7,301 nucleotides of DNA from contig NZ_JAACGD010000064.1 of NCBI RefSeq assembly GCF_022810445.1, positions 1 through 7,301 of the forward strand, in the 5' to 3' direction. Shown here one piece after another: positions 1 to 5,955 of this stretch (position 1 is the stretch's first letter; each line of letters begins with the position of its first letter). The notes under the pieces are model-generated. The model was not told where the DNA came from. It saw only the letters and a program-made list of their open reading frames with translations, and ran no database searches. A program made the translations under genes and the position numbers. The stretch is from Candidatus Cardinium sp. cBcalN2. Its GTDB lineage: Bacteria; Bacteroidota; Bacteroidia; Cytophagales; Amoebophilaceae.

Positions 1-35
1 CAGATGAAAAGAAAAACAGTTGCCGGGAGGGATTG
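1..35. repeat. Direct repeat, left copy
   Basis: This stretch matches 288-322 in the same orientation. Both begin CAG-TGAAA, share the exact core AAAACAGTTGC (13-23 and 301-311), and continue GGG-GG-TTG, with a few substitutions and one small indel. The copies start 287 bp apart. The left copy touches the window edge, so the repeat may be longer. No coding role is visible. Confidence 0.5.
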
Positions 36-67
36 CAGGTAGGTTCCTGTTTTTCCAGCTGTAAACT

Positions 68-135
68 AAGCTTTCAGTAACTTTTTTCATCAGCGCTTGA
101 TTATTTGGCTACTTTTTGATCAAGCAAAAAGTAGC
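68..135 (+). repeat. Stem-loop intergenic repeat, copy A (best hairpin)
   Basis: The core is a perfect 11-bp inverted repeat, GCTACTTTTTG (108-118) and CAAAAAGTAGC (125-135), around the 6-nt loop ATCAAG. It is preceded by GCTTGA (95-100). The same arrangement is found inverted at 7144-7212 and, degenerate, at 2586-2641. Against the 7144 copy, 33 of 38 positions of the core match without gaps. The upstream block AAGCTTTCAGTAAC (68-81) also has a counterpart at the same 13-nt distance. It behaves like a small palindromic intergenic repeat (REP/MITE-like). Whether it is expressed or mobile cannot be seen. Confidence 0.7.
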
Positions 136-241
136 TTTAAAAAATTCATTCTTTACCAGTGTCAAGAACAGATACGTTTTTTCTTCATAAGAAAGTAAAA
201 ATAAAATGCCCTCACTATTGTATCGGGACTAGATATAAAAA

Positions 242-269
242 GAAAAAACGTCCCTTGTAAAAATTGGCA
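242..269 (-). terminator. Probable weak terminator after the porin gene
   Basis: Read on the minus strand this ends in a long U-run (TTTTTTC followed by TTTTT) about 100 nt beyond the porin stop codon. The segment 243-262 matches 7282-7301 at 19 of 20 positions and resembles the better hairpin at 2546-2586, including the TGTAAA loop. The hairpin arms here are poorly matched, so terminator strength is doubtful. Confidence 0.35.
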
Positions 270-287
270 ATCAGCAAGCATAGCCTA

Positions 288-322
288 CAGCTGAAATAGC
301 AAAACAGTTGCAGGGAAGGTTG
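288..322. repeat. Direct repeat, right copy
   Basis: This is the second copy of the repeat at 1-35, with the shared 11-bp core at 301-311. It lies about 40 bp beyond the stop codon of the porin gene, which is read on the opposite strand. Together the two copies frame the stem-loop repeat at 68-135 and the T-run at 242-269, which could mean a duplicated or inserted segment. Confidence 0.5.
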
Positions 323-360
323 AAGAAGTGCTAAATGGATAAGCGCATAGATAGCTTTTA

Positions 361-2388
361 TTAGTCAAAAAAAGACCAATGTATACCAATATCAGCTGCT
401 TTTTTTAGGCCAGGATAAAATGGTGTAGCAAAATAGGCTTCTGGCTTATGAAAATATTCATTGATGTAGCTGTATTTAAAAGAAAGCTTTAAGTTATTGA
501 TACAAAGATTACAAAAAATATCAACAATTGGTCTGCCTTGTACAGGGAATTGGTTTTGGCGGTAAAATTGTTGTGCGATCATATCGTAACCATCGCCATA
601 ATAAAGCTCTTTAAAATGTATATTTAGACCTGTTTCTATAGCCATCTTTTTATGGTAAGGTTGGTGGGCATAATAATACCGGCCTGTGTAAATATAGGGA
701 GGCATGTAGCCTTTAAAAACTTTGAGATTTCTGCTCAGGTCTTTTAAAATGGTAAAAGTGTTATCAAAATGGAAATAATAAAAAAAACAAAAATTTAAAT
801 TACTTTCTAAAGAAAGCAGATAAATAGGTGCAGTAGCCTGCACAGGTTCAGCAACGCAATGGTCAGGGTTATGTTGATTGTATGGTCTGGCTTTCCTGTA
901 ATAAATATGGTTGTTTATCTTTTTAAAAGATAGAATCGGATGAACCGTTATATGTGTCCAGTTATACCATATGGCTGCATCTATTGCTTGTGCAGATGGT
1001 GGTACAAAATGCTTGTCCCATAATCGGTGCCTGCTATAGCCATGGCTTACTATATAGGGGGTTTTGTGTTTAATCGTATGGCATGCTATTTTAAAAAAAT
1101 GGTTTTTATAAGCTAAATTTAATTTATGATAGCCTCCTTTTTGTAATAGATAAGCTCCATCCAGACAAAGCTGGCTATGTTGCCCAAATTGCAACCGTGT
1201 ATTACCACCTAGGTAATGTTCTTTTTCTTTTTTTGCCTTTTTTAAAGGACGATTATATACTAGCTCTTCAGGCTTAGAAAAATCATAGTTTAGATCAATA
1301 TCTTCGAGTCTGTAATATACCGCATAGAATAAATTGGGTTGGTCTATATCTCCTTTAATTCCTATCTCATGACCAAGAGATCGCATTAGAAGACGATTAT
1401 CTTCTTTATCAGATGCATTATCGGGTTGATTGGATATAAAGCTTAGTAATGGTTGATCTAATTTTTCAATGGTGAAGAAATTCTTTATTTGGCTATAGTG
1501 TAATTCATGGTATACTTGTAGTGGTTGGCTGTACTCATAATGATGGTAGAAGTAGAAGTTACGTCTAAGATCTTTATGCATTACTTTTTTATCTTTGTCA
1601 ATCTTATTTTGCATATACGGTTCTTCTAGTAGTGGAAAAGAAGAATGGTAACGTTTACTTGGATTTGGTTCTGTAAATGCAAATTCGTCTTTTATTTTAT
1701 TAGTTGTTGTTTTAGTCGAACGTACACCACCAGTCTCTCTAGTGATATATTTCCTGTTAGACCAGCTGGTGAATAGGTGATAGCAGCCATCTGCGTTTTT
1801 TATATGGGTAAAGAGGTCAAAATTAGGAAAAGCATTAACAATTTTATCATCTTTACTATATGGCCATTCATTTTCTGCCATGGCACCATACCAATTTGTA
1901 CCTATATGCCAATTTGGAAGTAGCCGTTGGGTATAACAGCCATTGAATAAGAAACTACCTAGATTGGCCAGCACAATATTAAAATCCGCATATGCTTTGG
2001 ATGTATAGTAGTAGCGTATGTCTTGCGGTTGGTGAAAATAAAAATCATAGGCAGCCAGACCATAGGTTGCACCTATATGTTGTGGTAACTCATAAACAAT
2101 GTGCTGGGCAGCTGTGAAATGGTTACCAAGATCTTGAAAATTGTATGTATGTCTTTCTGCAACCGTGAAATGGTCCATCTTGGTTACAGAGCGATCCATA
2201 CGATGGTACTTTCTGTAATTTTGTTTTACTTCTCGTGGGGTTATAAAAAAGGTAGAACCTGCCCCTACTTTTTCTTCTTCAGGTTTTTCAAAGATATCTT
2301 CTGCCTTTTCGCTTCCATAACCACTAATTGGTAGCGCAAAAAATAGAAAAAACAAACTATATCGCCAATAAATCGAAAGGTCTACCAT
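361..2388 (-). CDS. Putative outer-membrane beta-barrel porin (Porin_10-like)
   Basis: This 675-residue protein has an N-terminal signal peptide: a positively charged R9, a hydrophobic run at about 11-21, and likely cleavage near G25/S26. A charged linker (27-70) follows, then a region rich in aromatic residues that alternates polar and hydrophobic residues, as in an outer-membrane barrel. Residues 84-222 resemble the conserved start of the Bacteroidetes 'putative porin' family. Examples are DLGNHFTAAQ (86-95), YDFYFHQPQDIRYYYT (114-129) and a closing GG at 220-221. The C-terminus ends in aromatic residues (WSFFD), usual for barrel insertion. It probably forms a channel or surface barrel; the substrate is unknown. 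It appears to be a single-gene unit, isolated from lpxK by two minus-strand terminators. The start ATG lacks a Shine-Dalgarno sequence but sits right before the signal peptide. The family call comes from recalled motif similarity. Confidence 0.8.
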   Translation of the reverse strand: MVDLSIYWRYSLFFLFFALPISGYGSEKAEDIFEKPEEEKVGAGSTFFITPREVKQNYRKYHRMDRSVTKMDHFTVAERHTYNFQDLGNHFTAAQHIVYELPQHIGATYGLAAYDFYFHQPQDIRYYYTSKAYADFNIVLANLGSFLFNGCYTQRLLPNWHIGTNWYGAMAENEWPYSKDDKIVNAFPNFDLFTHIKNADGCYHLFTSWSNRKYITRETGGVRSTKTTTNKIKDEFAFTEPNPSKRYHSSFPLLEEPYMQNKIDKDKKVMHKDLRRNFYFYHHYEYSQPLQVYHELHYSQIKNFFTIEKLDQPLLSFISNQPDNASDKEDNRLLMRSLGHEIGIKGDIDQPNLFYAVYYRLEDIDLNYDFSKPEELVYNRPLKKAKKEKEHYLGGNTRLQFGQHSQLCLDGAYLLQKGGYHKLNLAYKNHFFKIACHTIKHKTPYIVSHGYSRHRLWDKHFVPPSAQAIDAAIWYNWTHITVHPILSFKKINNHIYYRKARPYNQHNPDHCVAEPVQATAPIYLLSLESNLNFCFFYYFHFDNTFTILKDLSRNLKVFKGYMPPYIYTGRYYYAHQPYHKKMAIETGLNIHFKELYYGDGYDMIAQQFYRQNQFPVQGRPIVDIFCNLCINNLKLSFKYSYINEYFHKPEAYFATPFYPGLKKAADIGIHWSFFD

Positions 2389-2430
2389 TATGATTTTTTA
2401 CTTAAAATGTTTCCATTTAGCCCTATGATA

Positions 2431-2454
2431 GGAATACCATACAACATAGTATCC
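2431..2454. promoter_or_regulatory. Imperfect palindrome upstream of the porin gene
   Basis: The arms pair as GG plus ATAC-C-AT (2431-2440) with AT-A-GTATCC (2446-2454) around the loop ACAAC, with one bulged A and one mismatch. It lies 43-66 nt upstream of the porin start codon, in the only stretch where the porin promoter can be. It could be an operator or a 5'-leader hairpin, or chance in AT-rich DNA. Confidence 0.25.
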
Positions 2455-2488
2455 ATTCAGCTTTTACCCACTGGGGTTGGTTATACCT

Positions 2489-2519
2489 AAAAAAGAAACT
2501 AGCTTAACGCTAGTTTCTT
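2489..2519 (-). terminator. Rho-independent terminator (minus strand)
   Basis: A perfect 11-bp stem, AAGAAACTAGC (2493-2503) and GCTAGTTTCTT (2509-2519), closes a 5-nt loop. Read on the minus strand it runs straight into six T residues (2494 down to 2489). It lies about 280 nt beyond the lpxK stop and about 100 nt before the porin start, so it should insulate the porin gene from lpxK transcription. Confidence 0.75.
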
Positions 2520-2545
2520 AGAAGCACTGTGGTGAAACCACGCAC

Positions 2546-2586
2546 AAAAAGAAAAACCGCCTCTGTGTAAACTAGTGGCGATTTTC
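2546..2586 (-). terminator. Rho-independent terminator after lpxK (minus strand)
   Basis: The stem pairs CGCC-T-CT with AG-T-GGCG (one T/T mismatch) around the loop GTGTAAACT, between 2558 and 2580. On the minus strand it is followed by GTTTTTCTTTTT. The A-run on one side and TTTT on the other extend the pairing and could allow two-way function. It comes first after lpxK, about 220 nt beyond the stop codon, and forms a tandem pair with the terminator at 2489-2519. Its sequence resembles 242-269 and 7282-7301. Confidence 0.6.
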
Positions 2587-2641
2587 ACAACTTTTAACAC
2601 AAGGCTTAATTTTTTGGTTACTTGTTGATCAAGATATAAAT
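2586..2641 (+). repeat. Stem-loop intergenic repeat, copy B (degenerate)
   Basis: From GCTTAA (2604-2609) through GATCAAG (2627-2633) this matches copy A at 26 of 30 positions without gaps. The right arm, CAAAAAGT in copy A, has decayed to ATATAAAT (2634-2641), so the hairpin no longer forms. The preceding CAACTTTT also resembles copy A. It appears to be an old, eroded copy. Confidence 0.55.
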
Positions 2642-2663
2642 AATACAAAAGACCTTAGGCTAC

Positions 2664-2745
2664 AAATATAATAGACTTCTTGCATAACTCGCTTATGCTA
2701 AGGAGTTCCTAGAAGCAAGGGAGTACAAAAACGAAATATAATAGA
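2664..2745. repeat. 12-bp direct repeats framing a small hairpin
   Basis: AAATATAATAGA occurs exactly at 2664-2675 and again at 2734-2745, 70 bp apart. Between them is a hairpin: AACTC-G-CTTA (2686-2695) pairs with TAAG-GAGTT (2699-2707) around the loop TGC, with one bulged G. It lies 3' of lpxK inside its likely untranslated tail. It could be the scar of a small insertion or an insertion-sequence end. No transposase remnant is visible. Confidence 0.35.
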
Positions 2746-2801
2746 TCTACTTCAGGATTTAACCTACTGAATCAACGTGCAAGTTACCAGCAGAAGTAAC
2801 A

Positions 2802-3851
2802 TTAGGCAAGAAATTTAATAACTTTTGTCTCAAAAGTTGCTTTATCTTCTTTTGCCAATCCTATTTCTATGGGGATATAGTATACAGGTAAGGAAAATAA
2901 TAGTTTCATTAAAGAATGGTCTAGCAATCTTATGTAATCTTTTTCTGTTGTAACAATCGCTTTATCTGGCTGATCTAATCCATGAAATAGATTGATAATT
3001 TTTAGTATATCGGTATCACTGAACCAGTGATGGTCACTAAAAGCCAAATGTTTAACCTGATATCCATTGTTTTCTAAATAGATCCGTAAGGGAAGGGAAT
3101 CTGCAATACCTGTAACCAGCAGTAACGTTACAGGGAGCTTGTCTGCTTTGACCTCTCCTATGGCGATAGGATCGTGGTAGATAGTATGTGTAAAAAAAAC
3201 GGATACTTCTTTTCTATGGTATTTTTGCATACTTGATTTTATAGTACCTAGTTCTGATTGAGATAGATTTAGTGGGCTTTTGGTTACCAATATGATATCA
3301 GCACGTAAGGCCCCTTTACGTGGCTCTCGTAATTGACCTAATGGTAGTACATGGTCCTTAAAAAAAGGTTGATGAAACGAGGTCAATAAAATATTTAAAT
3401 GAGGCCTTAGGCTAAGGTGTTGAAAAGCATCATCCAGAAGAATGAGCTGGACATTTGGTCTATATTCCATAAGTTTTGCCACGCCTTTGACCCTATTTTC
3501 GCAAACGGCAACGATTACATTAGGGTGGTCTAGAAAATTTTTATAGACAAGGTAAGGCTCATCACCTGCCATTAAAGGGGATACTGATTCGTTGATTATT
3601 TTGAAGCCTATAGATCTTCGCTTATATCCTCTACTCAACACCGCTATCACTCGCCCTTTAGCAAGCAGTTTGACCAAATAGATAGTCAAAGGAGTTTTTC
3701 CTGTTCCACCTAATGAGAGGTTGCCTATGCTAATCACTTTTGGTTTTTTATAATAAAAACGCTTTTTGATTTTTTTATTGTAGAGCAGATTACGTAAAGA
3801 AACTACCCCACCATAACTCCAACTTAGTATTTGTAAACATAACAGCAACAT
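2802..3851 (-). CDS. lpxK: Tetraacyldisaccharide 4'-kinase LpxK
   Basis: LpxK transfers the ATP gamma-phosphate to the 4' position of tetraacyldisaccharide-1-phosphate, giving lipid IVA, at the inner face of the cytoplasmic membrane. The 349 residues are full length for the family. The N-terminus (1-20) is hydrophobic, fitting the usual membrane anchor. The P-loop is GNLSLGGTGKTP (43-54). Other recognisable blocks are LSRGYKR (72-78), GDEPYL (96-101), the DDAFQH box (140-145; DDGFQH in many Proteobacteria), LREPRKGALRADI (174-186), FSDHHWF (271-277) and VTTEKD (300-305). All key motifs look intact. On the minus strand the start ATG is preceded by AGTAGGTGTT, a weak Shine-Dalgarno-like match set close to the start. 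It diverges from the Nif3-family gene. Its transcript probably ends at the tandem terminators at 2546-2586 and 2489-2519, leaving a long 3' tail. Confidence 0.95.
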   Translation of the reverse strand: MLLLCLQILSWSYGGVVSLRNLLYNKKIKKRFYYKKPKVISIGNLSLGGTGKTPLTIYLVKLLAKGRVIAVLSRGYKRRSIGFKIINESVSPLMAGDEPYLVYKNFLDHPNVIVAVCENRVKGVAKLMEYRPNVQLILLDDAFQHLSLRPHLNILLTSFHQPFFKDHVLPLGQLREPRKGALRADIILVTKSPLNLSQSELGTIKSSMQKYHRKEVSVFFTHTIYHDPIAIGEVKADKLPVTLLLVTGIADSLPLRIYLENNGYQVKHLAFSDHHWFSDTDILKIINLFHGLDQPDKAIVTTEKDYIRLLDHSLMKLLFSLPVYYIPIEIGLAKEDKATFETKVIKFLA

Positions 3852-3971
3852 AACACCTACTTTTCAATAAAAAATTGACTTTATTATACAAATAACGATA
3901 TTTTTATTATATTAATAGTCATTCGGATCCAAAGTGATCAAGCGTATATATTACTTTTTATACTAGCTAGA
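3852..3971. promoter_or_regulatory. Divergent promoter region between lpxK and the Nif3-family gene
   Basis: This 120-bp, very AT-rich interval must hold the promoters of both divergent units. For lpxK, a perfect TATAAT reads on the minus strand at 3888-3883, which would give a leader of about 25 nt; no good -35 partner is seen. For the plus strand, TTGACT (3875-3880) lies 18 bp before TATTTT (3899-3904), a modest pair. In such AT-rich DNA these matches are weak evidence. Confidence 0.4.
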
Positions 3972-5099
3972 ATGAGCATAAAAGCGCCAAGATATAGTGA
4001 TACTGCTGTTACTATAGCAGATGTGATAAACTACTTGGAGCAAAAAGCTCAATTGCCAAATGAGCATAATTTACCAACCGATGGTATTGTAGTAGGTGAT
4101 ATAAATAATACAGTAACTGGAATATTGATTTCTCTTGATATAACAGAAGCAGTATTGGATGAAGCTATTGAAAAAAGATGTAATTTTATAGTTGTAAATC
4201 AACCTCTTTTTTCCCATCCATTGGTACAAATCATTCCAGAAAATTATGCTGGCAGATGCATGATCAAAGCAATAAAGCATGAACTAACCATCTATGTTTT
4301 TAGTACTAATTTAGACCATCTAGGTCGCGGAGCTAGTCATAGAATAACTAATTTAATTGATTTACAAAATACGCTTCCTATCATTCCTCAAAAAGTAATA
4401 CTCCATAGACTGACCACCTTTGTTCCTCCTTATTCAGAAAAATATTTAATTCAATCTTTGTGTCAAGCAGGAGCTGTTTTGGCCACTCAAAATCTAGTAG
4501 ATGTTACTAATAATGTTCATTATAAAACATTTCCAGAACCTTTATTGCATTTTTCTACTAGCTCAAGGCTAGAATTTTCAAAAGAGAGTCAGCTTACTTT
4601 TATAGTACCTACCCCTTGTAAAGAAAGAGTCATTCAAACTTTATTCCATGTGCATCCTTATGAAAAAGTTACCTACTATTTAGAACAGGTAGAAGTAACG
4701 CTAAACAATATGGGTAGTGGTTTACTAGGGACTTTGCCCGTAGAGTTACCAGCTAAATATTTTTTGAAGTACATAAAAACAAAATTGACTTTATCCTATC
4801 TCCAACACACTAATTGTTTCGACCGACCTATCAAAAAAGTGGCCGTTTATGCTGGAAATGGTAGTGGGCTCTTGAAAGAAATTCTTAACAGAAAAATAGA
4901 TGCATTTATTACAGCAGGCCTACAATATGAGCAGTTTTTAGAAGCTAATGATAAAACATTATTGATTGATATAGGTTACCATGCTACTCGATTAGGCCTA
5001 AAAAGACTAATACTTGCACTACTATCAAAAGAATTTAATAATATTGTAATACTACGCTGTAAAACTATGACCAATCCTGTTCATCACATTAATGACTAA
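3972..5099 (+). CDS. Nif3-like (YqfO/YbgI family) protein with a degraded metal site
   Basis: The 375 residues cover the long YqfO-type form: an N-terminal Nif3 half (about 12-135), a middle PII/CutA1-like insert (about 205-255, including HVHPYEKVTYY 226-236 and MGSGLLGTLP 247-256), and a C-terminal Nif3 half (about 285-375, with AVYAGNGSGLL 291-301 and TNPV 367-370). The family forms hexameric toroids with a di-metal centre; its cellular role is unsettled. Here the ligand motifs are altered. The usual HHP is NQP (76-78), HTNLD is STNLD (111-115, Asp kept), and the C-terminal GHxxxE motif is GYHATR (335-340), losing both the His and the Glu. The reading frame is open and the rest of the fold signature is good, so this is probably a functional non-metal or altered-metal protein and not a pseudogene. 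The start has no Shine-Dalgarno. It leads the plus-strand run and is followed 3 bp later by the zinc-ribbon gene, its usual partner in Bacteroidetes. Confidence 0.88.
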   Translation: MSIKAPRYSDTAVTIADVINYLEQKAQLPNEHNLPTDGIVVGDINNTVTGILISLDITEAVLDEAIEKRCNFIVVNQPLFSHPLVQIIPENYAGRCMIKAIKHELTIYVFSTNLDHLGRGASHRITNLIDLQNTLPIIPQKVILHRLTTFVPPYSEKYLIQSLCQAGAVLATQNLVDVTNNVHYKTFPEPLLHFSTSSRLEFSKESQLTFIVPTPCKERVIQTLFHVHPYEKVTYYLEQVEVTLNNMGSGLLGTLPVELPAKYFLKYIKTKLTLSYLQHTNCFDRPIKKVAVYAGNGSGLLKEILNRKIDAFITAGLQYEQFLEANDKTLLIDIGYHATRLGLKRLILALLSKEFNNIVILRCKTMTNPVHHIND

Positions 5100-5102
5100 C
5101 TA

Positions 5103-5852
5103 ATGGATAAAAATATTGCAATTAAACTAACAAAGCTCTCTGAACTTCAGGAAGTTGATACCCATCTTAATGATATATTAAAGCTTAGGGGCACGCTCCC
5201 AGAGGAAGTATCGTCTTTAGAAGCAGATATAGACGCATTATCTGCAAGTCTACAAGAGCGTGAGCTCCTATTGGCTGAACTTCGCCAGGAAGTGGTCAAT
5301 AAAAAAACATTTATCAAACAAGCTGAAAAAAAACTCCAGCAATACGAGGCGCAACAAATAGAAGTTCGCAATAATAGAGAGTATGATGCGATTACCAAAG
5401 AGCTTGAATTGCATAAGTTGGACATTCAACTTGCAGAAAAGTTTCTACATACTGCCTATAGCAATATAGAACATGATCAGGCTAATATAGAAGAGTTTCA
5501 CAAACTTTTAGAATCAAAAAAAGCTGATTTAGTTTTAAAAAAGCAGGAATTGACCATAATTTTAAAAGCAAGTCAGCAAGAAGAGCTTACCTTGTATGAA
5601 AAAAGAAAAGAGGTCATAGAACTGTTAGGTCAGCCTTTATATATTGCTTACGAAAGGATTAGAAAAAATGTATCCAATAATTTGGCAGTAGTACCCATTA
5701 AAAAAGGCGCCTGCGGTGGATGTTGTATCGTGATTCCACCTCAGCAAAAAATAGGGGTATATGAACGCAATAAAATAGTACTTTGTGAGCATTGTGGTAG
5801 AATGTTAATTGCTTTGGAACAGCCTATAGATACCCTGCTATTTGTAAGCTAA
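5103..5852 (+). CDS. Coiled-coil C4 zinc-ribbon protein (DUF164 / CT398-like)
   Basis: The 249-residue protein has a long, charged, Leu/Glu/Lys-rich helical region (about 8-185) predicted to form an antiparallel coiled coil. A C-terminal zinc ribbon follows, with ligands C204-x2-C207 and C228-x2-C231 inside the typical contexts GACGGC and CEHCGR; C208 is an extra adjacent cysteine. This is the layout of the zf-RING_7/DUF164 family. Its precise function is not established; binding of nucleic acid or secretion/flagellar partners has been suggested for some members. It begins 3 bp after the Nif3-family stop codon with no Shine-Dalgarno, so it is probably co-transcribed and translationally coupled with that gene. 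All four zinc ligands are kept, in contrast to the metal-site loss in its neighbour. Confidence 0.9.
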   Translation: MDKNIAIKLTKLSELQEVDTHLNDILKLRGTLPEEVSSLEADIDALSASLQERELLLAELRQEVVNKKTFIKQAEKKLQQYEAQQIEVRNNREYDAITKELELHKLDIQLAEKFLHTAYSNIEHDQANIEEFHKLLESKKADLVLKKQELTIILKASQQEELTLYEKRKEVIELLGQPLYIAYERIRKNVSNNLAVVPIKKGACGGCCIVIPPQQKIGVYERNKIVLCEHCGRMLIALEQPIDTLLFVS

Positions 5853-5955
5853 AGCATAGATGAAGGGGTTGTAAATTACTAAAGTGATATAATCTAATAG
5901 CCGTTTTTACGCTGTTATTGTATACTTAGCCTACTATATTAAGATCAAAAAAACT
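5853..5955 (+). promoter_or_regulatory. Possible promoter upstream of the DksA-like gene
   Basis: This 103-bp gap is the largest within the plus-strand run. It contains a perfect TATAAT (5888-5893) about 63 nt before the next start codon. No -35 lies at proper spacing; TTGTAA (5869-5874) is only 13 bp away. No convincing terminator is seen, so read-through from the zinc-ribbon gene remains possible. Confidence 0.3.

Larger units (their letters stand above)
1..360. other. Gene-free spacer made of repeat fragments
   Basis: No open reading frame of credible length is present on either strand; the longest ATG-started stretch near the left edge (from position 4) stops after about a dozen codons. 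The spacer holds a direct repeat (1-35 and 288-322), a copy of a stem-loop repeat (68-135), and a minus-strand T-run with a remnant hairpin (242-269) suited to ending porin transcription. It lies downstream of the porin gene. The rest is AT-rich sequence in which I recognise nothing. Confidence 0.7.
2389..2801. other. Gene-free spacer between lpxK and the porin gene
   Basis: No credible coding sequence is seen in these 413 bp. In minus-strand order after the lpxK stop come a small GTTAC/GTAAC inverted repeat (2783-2800), a hairpin framed by 12-bp direct repeats (2664-2745), a degenerate stem-loop repeat (2586-2641), a terminator (2546-2586), a short GTGGT-GAA-ACCAC hairpin (2529-2541), a second terminator (2489-2519) and an imperfect palindrome (2431-2454). 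The porin promoter should lie in about 2389-2488; I find no clear match to a Bacteroidetes -33/-7 pair there. Confidence 0.7.

Noticed and set aside
140..240. Possible transposase gene remnant in the left spacer
   Set aside because: No frame on either strand yields a recognisable protein fragment.
2101..2334. 77-codon plus-strand reading frame
   Set aside because: It lies wholly inside the porin gene on the other strand, resembles no family and has no supporting start context.
2783..2800. GTTAC/GTAAC inverted repeat just after the lpxK stop as a terminator
   Set aside because: The stem is 5 bp with an 8-nt loop and no T-run follows on the minus strand; stronger terminators lie further on.
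3934..3944. TGATCAAGC in the divergent promoter region, shared with the stem-loop repeat
   Set aside because: Only nine bases match and neither the arms nor the T-rich flank are present, so chance is the simpler explanation.
4071..4280. 69-codon minus-strand reading frame
   Set aside because: It is antisense to the well-supported Nif3-family gene and has a low-complexity Ile/Tyr-rich translation typical of a shadow frame.
5147..5425. 92-codon minus-strand reading frame rich in Ser and Cys
   Set aside because: It is antisense to the coiled-coil coding region; the Ser/Cys/Leu-rich content is what the complement of Glu/Lys/Leu-rich helix codons gives.
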